Shown here one piece after another: positions 26,971 through 37,151 of a stretch of 64,000 nt of DNA (positions within the stretch are counted from its first letter, which is position 1; each line of letters starts with the position of its first letter). Both the position numbers and the translations under genes were made by a program. The notes beneath the pieces are model-generated. The model made no database searches. It was not told the origin of the DNA and was given only the letters and a program-made list of their open reading frames with translations. The DNA is from Lachnospira pectinoschiza (GTDB lineage: Bacteria > Bacillota > Clostridia > Lachnospirales > Lachnospiraceae): positions 434,001-498,000 of the forward strand of contig NZ_JAJCRR010000003.1 of NCBI RefSeq assembly GCF_020564355.1, in the 5' to 3' direction.

Positions 26971-29073
26971 ATGGATAATAACAACAGAAATAACCCCAAT
27001 AACGGCAACAAAAATGACAAAAAGCCGAAAAATATGAATACTATCATTATTATACTGATTGCAGGCGTAATTACATTTATTGCGATTACGATGTTAAACA
27101 GTATGATAAAAGATGCAACGTATAAAGAAATTACGTATTCTGAATTTTTGCAGATGATAGATGAGGATAAGGTTTCAGAGGTCAAGTTTGACTCGGACAG
27201 AATCTTAATCCAGCCATCGGATTCACAAAAAGACAGTAACGGATTTTCCTATACGTATTATACCGGTTATATTAAAGATAAGGATATTACAGATAAATTA
27301 GACGATAAAGGTGTGACGTATTCAGGATATATTCCGGATCAGAGTTCGTCTATTATTGATTTTCTGCTGGTTTATGTACTGCCGATTCTGTTTATCTATC
27401 TGATGTTTACATTTGTATACAGAAGACTGTCTAAAGGCGGCGGTATGATGGGCGGCATGGGTGTCGGCAAGAATACAGCCAAGGTCTATGTACAGAAGCA
27501 GACCGGCGTGACATTTAAAGATGTAGCGGGACAGGATGAAGCCAAGGAGTCTCTGACAGAAATCGTCGATTTCCTGCACAATCCGGATAAATACGCAAGT
27601 ATCGGTGCAAAACTGCCGAAGGGCGCACTGCTTGTAGGACCTCCGGGAACCGGTAAAACCCTGCTTGCAAAGGCGGTAGCCGGTGAAGCCAATGTACCGT
27701 TTTTCTCGCTGGCAGGTTCTGATTTTGTAGAAATGTTTGTCGGCGTCGGTGCATCACGTGTGCGTGACTTATTTAAGGAAGCACAGAAGCAGGCACCGTG
27801 TATCATTTTCATCGATGAAATTGATGCCATCGGTAAAAGCAGAGATTCCCGCTATGGCGGCGGCAATGATGAGCGTGAGCAGACATTAAACCAGCTGCTT
27901 GCAGAAATGGACGGTTTTGATTCTTCTAAGGGCTTATTTATCCTTGCCGCAACGAACAGACCGGAAGTGCTTGATAAAGCGCTGTTAAGACCGGGACGTT
28001 TTGACAGAAGAATTATTGTCGATAAGCCGGATTTAAAGGGCAGAATTGATACCTTAAAGGTTCACTCCAAAGATGTATTAATGGATGATACCGTTGATTT
28101 AGAAGCAATCGGACTTGCAACGAGCGGTGCGGTTGGTTCGGATCTTGCCAATATGATTAACGAAGCGGCGATTGCGGCAGTCAAGGACGGCAGAAAAGTG
28201 GTATCCCAGAAGGATTTATTTGAAGCCGTGGAAGTGGTTATTGCCGGTAAGGAAAAGAAAGACCGCATTTTAAGCAAGGAAGAAAAACGCACGGTTGCAT
28301 ATCATGAAGTCGGTCATGCGCTGATTACGGCATTAAAGAAAAATGCCGAGCCGGTGCAGAAGATTACAATTGTACCGCGTACAATGGGTTCTCTCGGCTA
28401 CGTTATGCAGGTGCCTGAAGAAGAAAAGTACCTGATGACAAAGGACGAACTGATGACAAGACTGGTAACACTGCTTGGCGGACGTGCCGCAGAAGAAGTC
28501 GTTTTTGATACGGTAACAACCGGTGCGTCAAACGATATCGAAAAGGCAACACAGATTGCCAGAGCCATGATTACCCAGTACGGTATGTCGGAAAAATTCG
28601 GGCTGATGAGTCTGGAAACCGTTGAAAGCAAATATTTGGACGGTAGTGCAAGACTGAACTGTTCCGATGAGACAGCGGCAATGATTGATGATGAAGTTAA
28701 AGAACTGTTAAAAGAGTGCTTTGCGGAAGCGAAGAAGCTTTTATCCGAAAACCGCGATGTATTAGACGAGATTGCAAAATATCTGTATGAGAAAGAAACA
28801 ATTACCGGAAAGCAGTTTATGGAAATTTACCGTAAGGTCAAAGGAATTCCTGAACCGGTAGATACAAGCCATATGACGATTTCAGAAAAGGTTGCAGAAA
28901 GCGTATCCTTTAATGAAGACGGAAGCTATTCCTCAACGGTCAATCAGGCACCGCCTGCACCGTGGGAACACCCGCAGCAGACAGAAGCACAACAGCCATC
29001 ACCAGAGCAGACGGATAAAGATGTTCCGGCACAGAATACAGAAAAAGAGGAAGACCGGAACACAGAGCAATAA
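26971..29073 (+). CDS. ftsH: ATP-dependent zinc metalloprotease FtsH
   Basis: A 700-residue membrane AAA+ protease. A polar Asn-rich start precedes TM1 (about residues 25-45), a short external domain, and TM2 (about 125-150). The AAA module has Walker A GPPGTGKT, Walker [12 protein letters not shown] and the second region of homology with [20 protein letters not shown]. The zinc protease site is AYHEVGHAL with a distal Asp. The tail after residue 640 is Pro/Gln/Glu rich and probably disordered. It degrades misassembled membrane proteins and regulators. GGCGGAGGAATTT sits before the ATG; a promoter and a terminator frame it as a single unit. Confidence 0.96.
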   Translation: MDNNNRNNPNNGNKNDKKPKNMNTIIIILIAGVITFIAITMLNSMIKDATYKEITYSEFLQMIDEDKVSEVKFDSDRILIQPSDSQKDSNGFSYTYYTGYIKDKDITDKLDDKGVTYSGYIPDQSSSIIDFLLVYVLPILFIYLMFTFVYRRLSKGGGMMGGMGVGKNTAKVYVQKQTGVTFKDVAGQDEAKESLTEIVDFLHNPDKYASIGAKLPKGALLVGPPGTGKTLLAKAVAGEANVPFFSLAGSDFVEMFVGVGASRVRDLFKEAQKQAPCIIFIDEIDAIGKSRDSRYGGGNDEREQTLNQLLAEMDGFDSSKGLFILAATNRPEVLDKALLRPGRFDRRIIVDKPDLKGRIDTLKVHSKDVLMDDTVDLEAIGLATSGAVGSDLANMINEAAIAAVKDGRKVVSQKDLFEAVEVVIAGKEKKDRILSKEEKRTVAYHEVGHALITALKKNAEPVQKITIVPRTMGSLGYVMQVPEEEKYLMTKDELMTRLVTLLGGRAAEEVVFDTVTTGASNDIEKATQIARAMITQYGMSEKFGLMSLETVESKYLDGSARLNCSDETAAMIDDEVKELLKECFAEAKKLLSENRDVLDEIAKYLYEKETITGKQFMEIYRKVKGIPEPVDTSHMTISEKVAESVSFNEDGSYSSTVNQAPPAPWEHPQQTEAQQPSPEQTDKDVPAQNTEKEEDRNTEQ

Positions 29074-29094
29074 ATCATAAAAGTTTCAGATATG

Positions 29095-29137
29095 AAATCC
29101 CCATTAGCAGTAAATAAGCTGCTGATGGGGATTTTTT
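29095..29137 (+). terminator. ftsH terminator
   Basis: AAATCCCCATTAGCAG pairs with CTGCTGATGGGGATTT (small bulge), followed by T residues. Confidence 0.9.
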
Positions 29138-29233
29138 AACAGTACGCTTGACAGCGCACGTTTTGAAATAAAGATTGACAGGGTAAAAGAAATGGGATAA
29201 TATCAATTTATATTTAGGGAAGGAAAGAAAAGA

Positions 29234-29956
29234 ATGTCATTAGTAGTGCTTGTACTTTTTGGAATTGTACTTTTTAATATGGTACGTGGATATCAAAGAG
29301 GTGTTCTTATGGTGCTTTATTCCATTGCAGCATGGGTTGTCATTTTGATTGCGGCGAATGGTCTTGCACCCAGAGTCAAAGATTTTATGGTAAATCACAC
29401 AGGAATTTATCATTCGATTGAACAATCCTGTGAAAAAACTATCAATGACCGTTTGAGCCAGTCTGTAGATGAGCAGCTGGATCATACTGGAGAAGATACG
29501 GCAGGAGTACTGCAGAATCAGGGGATTTATCTGCCAAAGCAGATGGTTGAGCAGTTGGAGAACAACATGGCACAGGCAGGTAATAAAATTGTGCAGGAGA
29601 GCGGCATTGCGCAGTATGCTGCAGAATATATTACGCAGTTTATATTGACAGGTATTTCATACTTTTTGACGGTGCTGGTATTAAGCATTCTGTTGGGAAT
29701 TGTAAAACGTATGTTTATTGTTGCCAACCATATTCCGATACTGGGTGGTGTCAATAGAATTCTGGGACTTTTACTCGGTCTGGTGCAGGGTGTTATGGCT
29801 GTCTGTATTATTTTATATTTTGTATCCTTAATCAGCACAACCGGATTAGGAAGCTGGCTCTATGGTCAAATAGAAGTGAATCCTGTCACGCTTGCCATAT
29901 ATAACAGCAATCCGATTGTGGTTTTTCTATTGTATATTTTTAACAGCTGGATTTAA
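29234..29956 (+). CDS. CvpA-family membrane protein
   Basis: A 240-residue protein with four main hydrophobic segments: one at each of about residues 1-20 and 24-45, and a pair at about 138-160 and 175-200. A soluble loop of about 90 residues separates the halves. VRGYQRGVLMVLYSIAAWVV and ILGGVNRILGLLLGLVQGVM are the CvpA repeat signatures. CvpA proteins are linked to colicin V production in E. coli and to envelope stress elsewhere; the molecular role is unclear. GGAAGGAAAG precedes the ATG. It stands as its own unit. Confidence 0.82.
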   Translation: MSLVVLVLFGIVLFNMVRGYQRGVLMVLYSIAAWVVILIAANGLAPRVKDFMVNHTGIYHSIEQSCEKTINDRLSQSVDEQLDHTGEDTAGVLQNQGIYLPKQMVEQLENNMAQAGNKIVQESGIAQYAAEYITQFILTGISYFLTVLVLSILLGIVKRMFIVANHIPILGGVNRILGLLLGLVQGVMAVCIILYFVSLISTTGLGSWLYGQIEVNPVTLAIYNSNPIVVFLLYIFNSWI

Positions 29957-29983
29957 CAGCTGCGTTGAATAAGCCGGAAGGTT

Positions 29984-30030
29984 CCACTGCCGCCTGTATT
30001 TATAGAAAATAAATACAGGCGGCAGTGCTT
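29984..30030 (+). terminator. Terminator after the cvpA-like gene
   Basis: CACTGCCGCCTGTATTTA pairs perfectly with TAAATACAGGCGGCAGTG over 18 bp; the loop is 8 nt. Confidence 0.8.
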
Positions 30031-30164
30031 TATGGCAGATTGTCAGTCTGTGTTATAGTTTTTTAAGTTCTCATTTTATTTGATTTATGCTACAATAAAT
30101 TACAAAAGCTGGAGCAGGCTGCCTTGATGGCAGAAGAGAAATCGCCTGCGGAATGGGGATTAGT

Positions 30165-33100
30165 ATGAATTTTACACATTTACATGTCCATACGGAATAT
30201 TCACTGCTGGATGGTTCGAGTAAAATCGGAGAGATTACAAAGAGAGCAAAAGAGCTGGGAATGGACAGCCTTGCGATTACGGACCACGGTGTCATGTATG
30301 GTGTCATTGATTTTTATAAGGCGGCGAAGGAAGCCGGTATTAAGCCGATTCTTGGTTGTGAAGTTTACGTAGCGCCAGGTTCGAGATTTGAAAAGACACC
30401 GGGCGAATCTGAAGACCGCTATTATCATCTGGTACTGCTTGCGGAAAATAATACCGGTTATCAGAATCTGATGAAAATTGTTTCAAGGGGTTTTACAGAA
30501 GGATTTTATTATAAGCCGCGTGTAGACTATGAAGTGCTGACCGAGTATCACGAGGGCATTATTGCATTAAGTGCGTGCCTTGCAGGTGAAGTGCAGCGCT
30601 ATCTTGCGCGTGGTATGTATGAGATGGGAATGGAAGCGGCAAAACGCTATGAGAACATTTTCGGAAAAGGCAATTTCTTTCTTGAATTGCAGGATCACGG
30701 CATTTCCACACAGCAGTATGTCAATCAGCAGTTAGTCCGTATGTCGGAAGAATTAAATATTGAACTGGTTGCGACAAACGATATCCACTATACGTATGCA
30801 GAAGATGCGGATGCACACGACATTTTACTCTGTATCCAGACCGGCAAGATGGTAACGGACGAGAACAGAATGAGATACGAGGGCGGGCAGTATTACTGCA
30901 AGTCGCCGGAAGAAATGGCAGAGCTGTTTTCGTATGCACCGCAGGCAATTGAAAATACGTACAAGATTGCACAGCGCTGTAATGTGGAAATTGAGTTTGG
31001 CGTGACAAAAGTGCCAAAGTACGAAGTGCCGGAAGGATATGATTCATGGTCATATCTGAATCATTTATGCTATGAAGGACTGGCAAAGCGTTACCCGGAT
31101 ATGAACGCAGACGGGGAGATTGACAGCACACAGGGGATTTACAACATCAAAGAACGTCTGGAATATGAACTTTCGGTTATTCAGACCATGGGATATGTCG
31201 ATTATTTCCTGATTGTATGGGATTACATCAATTATTCGCGTGTCAACGGAATCCCGGTAGGTCCGGGACGAGGTTCGGCGGCGGGCAGTGTCGTTTCATA
31301 CTGCCTTGGCATTACCGATATTGACCCGATAAAATATAGTCTGATTTTTGAACGTTTTTTAAATCCGGAACGTGTGTCCATGCCCGATATTGATGTTGAT
31401 TTCTGTTATGAAAGACGGCAGGAGGTCATTGATTATGTTGTGGATAAATACGGAAAAGACCGTGTGGTGCAGATTGTTACATTCGGTACGATGGCAGCGC
31501 GTGCCGTTATCAAGGATGTAGGCCGTGTACTGGACCTGCCGTATGCCATGGTAGATTCCATTGCTAAAATGGTGCCACGCGAAATTGGGATTACGATTGA
31601 TAAAGCATTAAAAATGAATCCGGATTTGAGGGCGGCTTATGAGTCCGATGAACAGGTGCGCGATTTAATTGATAAGAGTAAACGTCTGGAAGGACTGCCA
31701 CGCCATGCCTCCATGCACGCGGCGGGTGTTTTAATCAGCCAGAAAGCAGTTGATGAATATGTACCGCTGTCAGTCGGCTCGGATGGTTCGGTGGTTGCCC
31801 AGTTTGTTATGACAACACTGGAAGAACTGGGACTGCTCAAGATGGATTTTCTGGGACTGCGTACCCTTACGGTAATCCATGATGCGGAGGAGCTGATTCG
31901 CAAGCACACACCGGAATTTTCGATTGAAGCGATTGATTACAGCGATAAGGCAGTTTACGATTTAATCGGTACGGGAAAATGTGACGGCATTTTCCAGCTT
32001 GAAAGTGCGGGGATGAAGTCGTTCATGAAGGAATTAAAACCGCAGAATATCGAAGATTTAATTGCCGGAATTTCACTGTACCGGCCGGGTCCGATGGACT
32101 TTATTCCGCAGTATATAAAAGGAAAGAACAGCCCGGATGCGGTTACATATGACTGTCCGCAGTTAGAGGCAATATTAAAGCCGACTTACGGTTGTATCGT
32201 GTATCAGGAACAGGTTATGCAGATTGTACGTGACCTTGCAGGCTACTCCTGGGGACGAAGCGATTTAGTGCGCCGTGCCATGTCAAAAAAGAAAGCTTCC
32301 GTTATGGAAAAAGAGCGGAAAAATTTTATTTACGGCAATCCGGATGAAAATGTGCCGGGCTGTGTCAACAACGGCATTGATGAAAAGATCGCCGGCAAAA
32401 TTTACGATGAAATGATTGATTTTGCAAAATACGCCTTTAACAAATCCCATGCGGCATGTTATGCGGTGGTATCCTTTCAGACAGCATATTTAAAAACCCA
32501 TTATCCGGTAGAATTTATGGCGGCGCTCATGACTTCCGTGGTCGATAATACGGCAAAAGTGGCAGGCTACATTTATGCCTGTCGTCAGATGAATATCCAG
32601 CTGTTACCGCCCGATGTGAATGAGTCCGAGCGTGGATTTTCCGTTGAAAACGGTGCAATCCGCTTTGGTCTGTCTGCGATCAAAAGTCTTGGCAGACCGA
32701 CAATTGCAGCCATTATTAAAGAACGGAAAAACGCACCGTTTACGACCATGCAGGACTTTATCACGCGGATGTTTTCTGAATTAAATAAGCGTACCATTGA
32801 AAATCTCATAAAATCGGGGGCATTTGACACCTTTGGCAATAACCGGCGTCAAATGATGTTTGTTTATGCACAATTACTGGATAATGCCGTAAAACAGAGT
32901 AAAGATGCCATATCCGGTCAGATGTCACTGTTTGATTTTGTATCTGAGGAAGAAAAGACGGCTTATGAAGTGCAGATGCCGGACGTAGCGGAATATTATA
33001 AAGAAGAACTGCTCGCATTTGAAAAGGAGATTTTAGGCGTTTACGTCAGCGGACACCCGCTGGATGAATACGCGGCGATGTGGAAACGGCACATTTCTGC

Positions 33101-33638
33101 GATGACGACCGATTTTGAACTGGACGAGGAAACCGGCGAATTAAAGGCAAAAGACAATACGCGGGTTACAATCGGCGGCATGATTATGGATAAAACCGTA
33201 AAAACGACCAAAAACGGACAGCTCATGGCATTTCTTACGATTGAAGACCTTGTAGGTACGGTGGAAGTACTTGTTTTTCCACAGAGCTTTAACACCTACC
33301 GCAGTGTCATTGATACAAGCGATAAAGTATTTGTAACTGGACGTGTCAGTGCCAATGCCGATGAGAATGGAAAACTTATTTGTGAAAAAATTGTCAGCTT
33401 TGACAGTGTGCCGCAGAAGCTCTGGATTCGTTTTGCCAATATGGCAGAATATCAGGAAAAGCAGGAGGAACTGACAAAGATACTCGCACCGTCAGACGGA
33501 CACGATAGTGTCATCATTTACTGTGCCGAGGAAAAGCTAAAAAAACAGCTCCCGCCGTCCATGAATGTCAAAGTAGAAGCCGGGCTGGTTGCACAGCTCC
33601 GGGAAGTGTTCGGTACAAAAAATGTCGAAACAACCTAG
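30165..33638 (+). CDS. dnaE: DNA polymerase III alpha subunit (DnaE type)
   Basis: A 1157-residue replicative polymerase. The N-terminal PHP domain starts HLHVHTEYSLLDGSSK. The palm has GPGRGSAAGS (about residue 366) and the catalytic PDIDVDF (about 407-413). The fingers include RHASMHAAGVLI and YRPGPMDFIPQYI, and KSHAACYAVVSFQTAYLK is the tau/beta-proximal part. A helix-hairpin-helix (FNKRTIENLIKSGAFD) and an OB fold (VTIGGMIMDK, residues about 1000-1080) follow. GGGG before the ATG at 30165 decides this start over the in-frame ATG at 30153. It is the DnaE1-like architecture. Confidence 0.96.
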   Translation: MNFTHLHVHTEYSLLDGSSKIGEITKRAKELGMDSLAITDHGVMYGVIDFYKAAKEAGIKPILGCEVYVAPGSRFEKTPGESEDRYYHLVLLAENNTGYQNLMKIVSRGFTEGFYYKPRVDYEVLTEYHEGIIALSACLAGEVQRYLARGMYEMGMEAAKRYENIFGKGNFFLELQDHGISTQQYVNQQLVRMSEELNIELVATNDIHYTYAEDADAHDILLCIQTGKMVTDENRMRYEGGQYYCKSPEEMAELFSYAPQAIENTYKIAQRCNVEIEFGVTKVPKYEVPEGYDSWSYLNHLCYEGLAKRYPDMNADGEIDSTQGIYNIKERLEYELSVIQTMGYVDYFLIVWDYINYSRVNGIPVGPGRGSAAGSVVSYCLGITDIDPIKYSLIFERFLNPERVSMPDIDVDFCYERRQEVIDYVVDKYGKDRVVQIVTFGTMAARAVIKDVGRVLDLPYAMVDSIAKMVPREIGITIDKALKMNPDLRAAYESDEQVRDLIDKSKRLEGLPRHASMHAAGVLISQKAVDEYVPLSVGSDGSVVAQFVMTTLEELGLLKMDFLGLRTLTVIHDAEELIRKHTPEFSIEAIDYSDKAVYDLIGTGKCDGIFQLESAGMKSFMKELKPQNIEDLIAGISLYRPGPMDFIPQYIKGKNSPDAVTYDCPQLEAILKPTYGCIVYQEQVMQIVRDLAGYSWGRSDLVRRAMSKKKASVMEKERKNFIYGNPDENVPGCVNNGIDEKIAGKIYDEMIDFAKYAFNKSHAACYAVVSFQTAYLKTHYPVEFMAALMTSVVDNTAKVAGYIYACRQMNIQLLPPDVNESERGFSVENGAIRFGLSAIKSLGRPTIAAIIKERKNAPFTTMQDFITRMFSELNKRTIENLIKSGAFDTFGNNRRQMMFVYAQLLDNAVKQSKDAISGQMSLFDFVSEEEKTAYEVQMPDVAEYYKEELLAFEKEILGVYVSGHPLDEYAAMWKRHISAMTTDFELDEETGELKAKDNTRVTIGGMIMDKTVKTTKNGQLMAFLTIEDLVGTVEVLVFPQSFNTYRSVIDTSDKVFVTGRVSANADENGKLICEKIVSFDSVPQKLWIRFANMAEYQEKQEELTKILAPSDGHDSVIIYCAEEKLKKQLPPSMNVKVEAGLVAQLREVFGTKNVETT

Positions 33639-33679
33639 AAATTATATGGAAAATTGACAGAAATCATAGAATATTCATA

Positions 33680-33708
33680 TTGAAATGCACATTTTTATGA
33701 GATACAAT
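33680..33708 (+). promoter_or_regulatory. Probable pfkA promoter
   Basis: TTGAAA (33680-33685), 17-bp spacer, TACAAT (33703-33708), about 50 bp before the pfkA start. Confidence 0.6.
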
Positions 33709-33759
33709 AGAAAACAGCAGGAATATAACAGATGATTGAGAAAGGAAGGGGAAGTTCTT

Positions 33760-34734
33760 ATGGCAAAACAGATAAAAACAATTGGTATTTTGACAAGTGG
33801 CGGTGATGCACCGGGAATGAATGCGGCAATCAGAGCAGTTGTAAGAACGGCAATTAACAAGGGGCTGAAGGTAAAAGGAATCCAGAAGGGATACAATGGA
33901 TTAATTAATGAAGAAATTATTGATATGGATAAGCGCAGTGTTGCCGATATCATCCAGCGTGGCGGTACAATTCTTTACACGGCAAGATGTATGGAATTTA
34001 TGACACCGGAAGGTCAGAAAAAAGGCGCAGAAGTCTGCAAAAAGCACGGGATTGACGGTATTGTCGTTATCGGCGGCGATGGTTCATTCCGAGGTGCACA
34101 AAAGCTTGCGGAAGCCGGAGTCAACACCATCGGACTTCCGGGAACAATTGATTTAGATATTGCCTGTACCGATTATACAATTGGTTTTGATACGGCAATC
34201 AATACGGCAATGGAAGCCATCGACAAAATCCGTGATACATCGACTTCCCATGAGCGTTGCAGTATTATCGAGGTTATGGGCAGAAATGCAGGTTATATCG
34301 CGTTGTGGTGTGGCATTGCAAATGGTGCGGAAGACATTTTACTGCCGGAGCGTTATGACAATGACGAACAGGCATTAATTAACCATATTATAGAAGCAAG
34401 AAAGCGCGGAAAGAAGCATCATCTGATTATTAATGCAGAAGGTATCGGACATTCTACCGGCATGGCAAGAAGAATCGAGGCAGCCACAGGCATTGAAACA
34501 AGAGCAACCATTTTAGGCTACATGCAGCGAGGCGGTTCACCGACCTGCAAGGACAGAGTCTATGCTTCTGTAATGGGGGCATATGCGGTGGATCTGCTCT
34601 GCGAAGGCAAGAGTAACCGTCTGGTAGCGTATAAAGACGGTAAATTTGTCGATTTTGACATCGATGAAGCACTGGCAATGACAAAGGATATTGACGAATA
34701 CGAGTTTAATATCAGCGCATTGCTTTCAAAATAA
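33760..34734 (+). CDS. pfkA: ATP-dependent 6-phosphofructokinase
   Basis: A 324-residue glycolytic enzyme phosphorylating fructose 6-phosphate. ILTSGGDAPGMNAAIRAVVR is at the start; GGDGSFRGA carries the Gly that marks ATP rather than PPi use. The catalytic motif reads PGTIDLDI: both Asp residues are kept, but the usual Asn of TIDND is Leu. MGRNAGYIAL and LGYMQRGGSPTCKDR bind substrate and effector. AAAGGAAGGGG precedes the ATG at 33760. It is followed 21 nt later by a TrmH-type methylase, so the two may share a transcript. Confidence 0.95.
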   Translation: MAKQIKTIGILTSGGDAPGMNAAIRAVVRTAINKGLKVKGIQKGYNGLINEEIIDMDKRSVADIIQRGGTILYTARCMEFMTPEGQKKGAEVCKKHGIDGIVVIGGDGSFRGAQKLAEAGVNTIGLPGTIDLDIACTDYTIGFDTAINTAMEAIDKIRDTSTSHERCSIIEVMGRNAGYIALWCGIANGAEDILLPERYDNDEQALINHIIEARKRGKKHHLIINAEGIGHSTGMARRIEAATGIETRATILGYMQRGGSPTCKDRVYASVMGAYAVDLLCEGKSNRLVAYKDGKFVDFDIDEALAMTKDIDEYEFNISALLSK

Positions 34735-34755
34735 CAGATAAGGATACAAAAAACT

Positions 34756-35541
34756 ATGATTACAAGTACAAGCAGCAGTCAGGTAAAAACAGTCGTTTCC
34801 CTGCAAAAAAAGGCGAAAACCAGAAAAGAAACGAAGCAGTTTGTGGTCGAAGGCATGAAAATGGTGTCGGAAGTACCACAGGACAGACTGGTGAAAGTCT
34901 ATTTTTCGGAAAGCTTTGCAGCGGCAAATGTATCGTTTTTAAACAAATTTGCAAAAGAACAGACAGAACTTGTCAGCGACATCGTTTTCGCGCAAATGTC
35001 AGATACCAAGACACCGCAGGGGGCGCTTGCCATTGTAAAAATGGCACAATATACGGTGCAGGATATGATGAAAGATAAACCGCTGCTTCTGCTTGTTGAA
35101 AATTTACAGGACCCTGGAAATCTGGGAACGATTGTGCGAATGGCAGAGGGTGCGGGCGTGACCGGCGTGATTTTAAGTCCGAACACCGTGGATATTTACA
35201 ATCCAAAGACTATCCGCTCCACAATGGGTTCTGTCTATAGGGTTCCGTTCTTTTATGCAAAAGATTTTACACAGCAGCTTGCGGATTTAAAGCAGGCAGG
35301 TGTGCGGCTCTATGCGGCGCATCTGGATGGAAACTGTGAATACACACATCCGGATTATACCGGCTCCAGTGCATTTCTGATAGGAAACGAAGCCAACGGA
35401 TTGACAAAAGCTTCGTCTGATGCGGCAGATGTACTTGTAAGGATTCCGATGCAGGGGCAGGTCGAGTCTTTTAATGCAGCAGTAGCCTGTACGATTCTTA
35501 CATTTGAAGCAGTCCGCCAGCGCCGGACAGGGGTCAGGTAG
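34756..35541 (+). CDS. TrmH/SpoU-family RNA 2'-O-methyltransferase
   Basis: A 261-residue SPOUT methylase. Residues 1-100 are the substrate-binding domain (FVVEGMKMVSE). The SPOUT motifs are NLQDPGNLGTIVRMAEGAG (motif 1), FLIGNEANGLTKA (motif 2) and RIPMQGQVESFNAAVACTI (motif 3, forming the trefoil knot). It methylates rRNA or tRNA ribose; the target cannot be assigned, though members of this subgroup act on 23S rRNA. It lies 21 nt after pfkA. Confidence 0.88.
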   Translation: MITSTSSSQVKTVVSLQKKAKTRKETKQFVVEGMKMVSEVPQDRLVKVYFSESFAAANVSFLNKFAKEQTELVSDIVFAQMSDTKTPQGALAIVKMAQYTVQDMMKDKPLLLLVENLQDPGNLGTIVRMAEGAGVTGVILSPNTVDIYNPKTIRSTMGSVYRVPFFYAKDFTQQLADLKQAGVRLYAAHLDGNCEYTHPDYTGSSAFLIGNEANGLTKASSDAADVLVRIPMQGQVESFNAAVACTILTFEAVRQRRTGVR

Positions 35542-35606
35542 AAAATGGATTTATAACGTGTTGTAATTAAGAATTGTAACTTTTTTAACAAATTTGTAAT
35601 AATTTT

Positions 35607-35644
35607 GAAGGGATATGGATATAGTTATCTGTGTCCCTTTTTTA
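35607..35644 (+). terminator. Terminator after the pfkA-methylase unit
   Basis: AAGGGA pairs with TCCCTT around a weakly paired loop, ending in six T. The following bases 35645-35820 show no gene. Confidence 0.65.
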
Positions 35645-35820
35645 GTGTGCACTTGCGGTGTATACCGCTTATGCGGTTAAAACGACCTCATGGACAGCGC
35701 CAAAATCTTGATAAAAGACAGGCGGATTTCTAAAAAGGCGGTTTGTAAAATTAAATTTTTTATAAAAAAATCAATGAAACTGTCGGGGAATAAACGGAAA
35801 CCCTAGAATCTATGCGGCTT

Positions 35821-35891
35821 TGTAACGAATTTGACAAATAAGTGTAACTTTGGTATTATACTTTCGTAACAAAATGTAACAATTCTGTAAC
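35821..35891 (+). promoter_or_regulatory. Promoter with phased TGTAAC boxes (WalR/YycF-type)
   Basis: TTGACA (35831-35836), 17-bp spacer, TATTAT (35854-35859). Around it lie TGTAAC at 35821, 35843, 35875 and 35886, and CGTAAC at 35865; spacings are 22, 22, 10 and 11 bp, so all are on one face of the helix. The last pair, TGTAAC-AATTC-TGTAAC, is an exact TGTWAH-N5-TGTWAH box, the known WalR (YycF) recognition site. The gene it drives is a cell-wall hydrolase, as expected for the WalRK regulon. Confidence 0.72.
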
Positions 35892-35934
35892 ATTTTGTCA
35901 GGTGTCGGAAAGGACACCGGAAAGGAAAAACTTT

Positions 35935-36942
35935 ATGAAACTTAGAAGTAGCATAGCGGCGAAGTACGCTGGAGTAGCAATGGTGATGTGTCTTATGCCA
36001 GTAGTGCCAGTAGTAGCCGACGCACAAACTACCTATGAGCAGCAGCAAAGTACAGAACAGAATAATACATCAAATATTCAGGTATCTTACGTAGAAAAGG
36101 TATCCGATATTGTTGCAGCAGGTTACGAAACAGTATATGAAACCAATTTTGCAGGCGCGCAAGATTACGCAGCAGAAGCCGTTGCTTTAACCGATTCTTA
36201 TATTGAAGTCAAAGCAGGTGCTGACGAAGATGCCGAAACAGTCGGAAGATTATATGACTATTCTTTAGTATATGTGGATGAAACAGGTACAGAATGGACA
36301 AAGATTACTTCCGGAAATGTTACAGGCTATGTAAAAAATGCGCAGTTATGTTTCGGACAGGAAGCCCAGGCAGTAATGCAGGAGAGTGAAGAACAGGACA
36401 AGGAGCTTGTTGCCGGTTATACGCTCGAAGAAGCAGAAGAAAAAGAGGCGAGAGAAGAAGCAGAACGGATTGCAGCAGAAGAAGCTGCAAGAAAAGCAGA
36501 GGAGGAAGCAGCCAAGAAAAAGCAGGCGCTTTCAAGTGTCGGCACGACATACGGTTCTTCTGTGGATGCATCCGACGAGGAAGTGTGGCTTCTGGCATGC
36601 ATCATAGACTGGGAAGCAGGAAGCGAAAGCTATGAAGGAAAGCTTGCAGTTGCAAATGTTGTTTTAAATCGTGTAAAGAGCGGCAAGTGGGGCAGCTCCA
36701 TTACATCAGTAATTTATGCACCAAAGCAGTTTTCAGGTGTATCAGACGGCAACGGCAATCCATCCGCAAAATTTGCAGCCAGATTGTCAAGCGGTCCGAA
36801 CCAGGCATGTATCCAGGCAGCAAAGGAAGCTTTATCCGGTGTGAACAATGTAGGAAATTATACATTTTTCCGTTCGCTTTCCATTGCAAATTATTCATCT
36901 TATGACAGTTATATGATTATCGGAAGCCATTGCTTCTATTAA
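35935..36942 (+). CDS. Secreted cell-wall hydrolase: SH3-like domain + coiled coil + SleB/Hydrolase_2 domain
   Basis: A 335-residue exported protein. A signal peptide (MKLRSSIAAKYAG then a hydrophobic stretch ending VVADA) is followed by a bacterial SH3-like domain (about residues 90-140, YIEVKAGADEDAETVG), an Ala/Glu/Lys coiled coil (about 160-195), and a C-terminal SleB-type domain (VWLLACIIDWEAG, AVANVVLNRV, PKQFSG). That domain cuts peptidoglycan in spore-cortex enzymes and in vegetative homologues. The start at 35935 has AAAGGAAAAA; a GTG at 35902 is in frame but poorer. TGTAAC boxes in the promoter suggest WalRK control. Confidence 0.85.
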   Translation: MKLRSSIAAKYAGVAMVMCLMPVVPVVADAQTTYEQQQSTEQNNTSNIQVSYVEKVSDIVAAGYETVYETNFAGAQDYAAEAVALTDSYIEVKAGADEDAETVGRLYDYSLVYVDETGTEWTKITSGNVTGYVKNAQLCFGQEAQAVMQESEEQDKELVAGYTLEEAEEKEAREEAERIAAEEAARKAEEEAAKKKQALSSVGTTYGSSVDASDEEVWLLACIIDWEAGSESYEGKLAVANVVLNRVKSGKWGSSITSVIYAPKQFSGVSDGNGNPSAKFAARLSSGPNQACIQAAKEALSGVNNVGNYTFFRSLSIANYSSYDSYMIIGSHCFY

Positions 36943-36970
36943 TCATTTAAATAATAGTAGTTTTTATGGA

Positions 36971-37034
36971 ACGGTATTTTTGTATACTGTATTCAGAAAT
37001 AATGAATACAGTTCTACAGAAGTACCGTTTTCTT
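36971..37034 (+). terminator. Two-part hairpin terminator after the hydrolase gene
   Basis: ACGGTA (36971) pairs with TACCGT, enclosing ACTGTATTCA/TGAATACAGT, and ends in TTTTC. Confidence 0.7.
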
Positions 37035-37088
37035 TATATTATTGGAATTTTCAGATACAAATCCATGTATTTTCATGGGAAACAGTGC

Positions 37089-37116
37089 TTGAATATTTAC
37101 AGCTTTTTGATATAAT
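37089..37116 (+). promoter_or_regulatory. Probable promoter of the PocR-MCP gene
   Basis: TTGAAT (37089-37094), 16-bp spacer, TATAAT (37111-37116), 36 bp before the start codon. Confidence 0.6.
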
Positions 37117-37151
37117 ATGAATAAATATAATGTGTACATGAGGTGATTCAT

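Noticed and set aside
30721..31131. Long open frames antisense to dnaE, pyrG, lgt and other core genes.
   Set aside because: They lie opposite strongly conserved coding sequence and lack ribosome-binding sites; they are by-products of codon bias.
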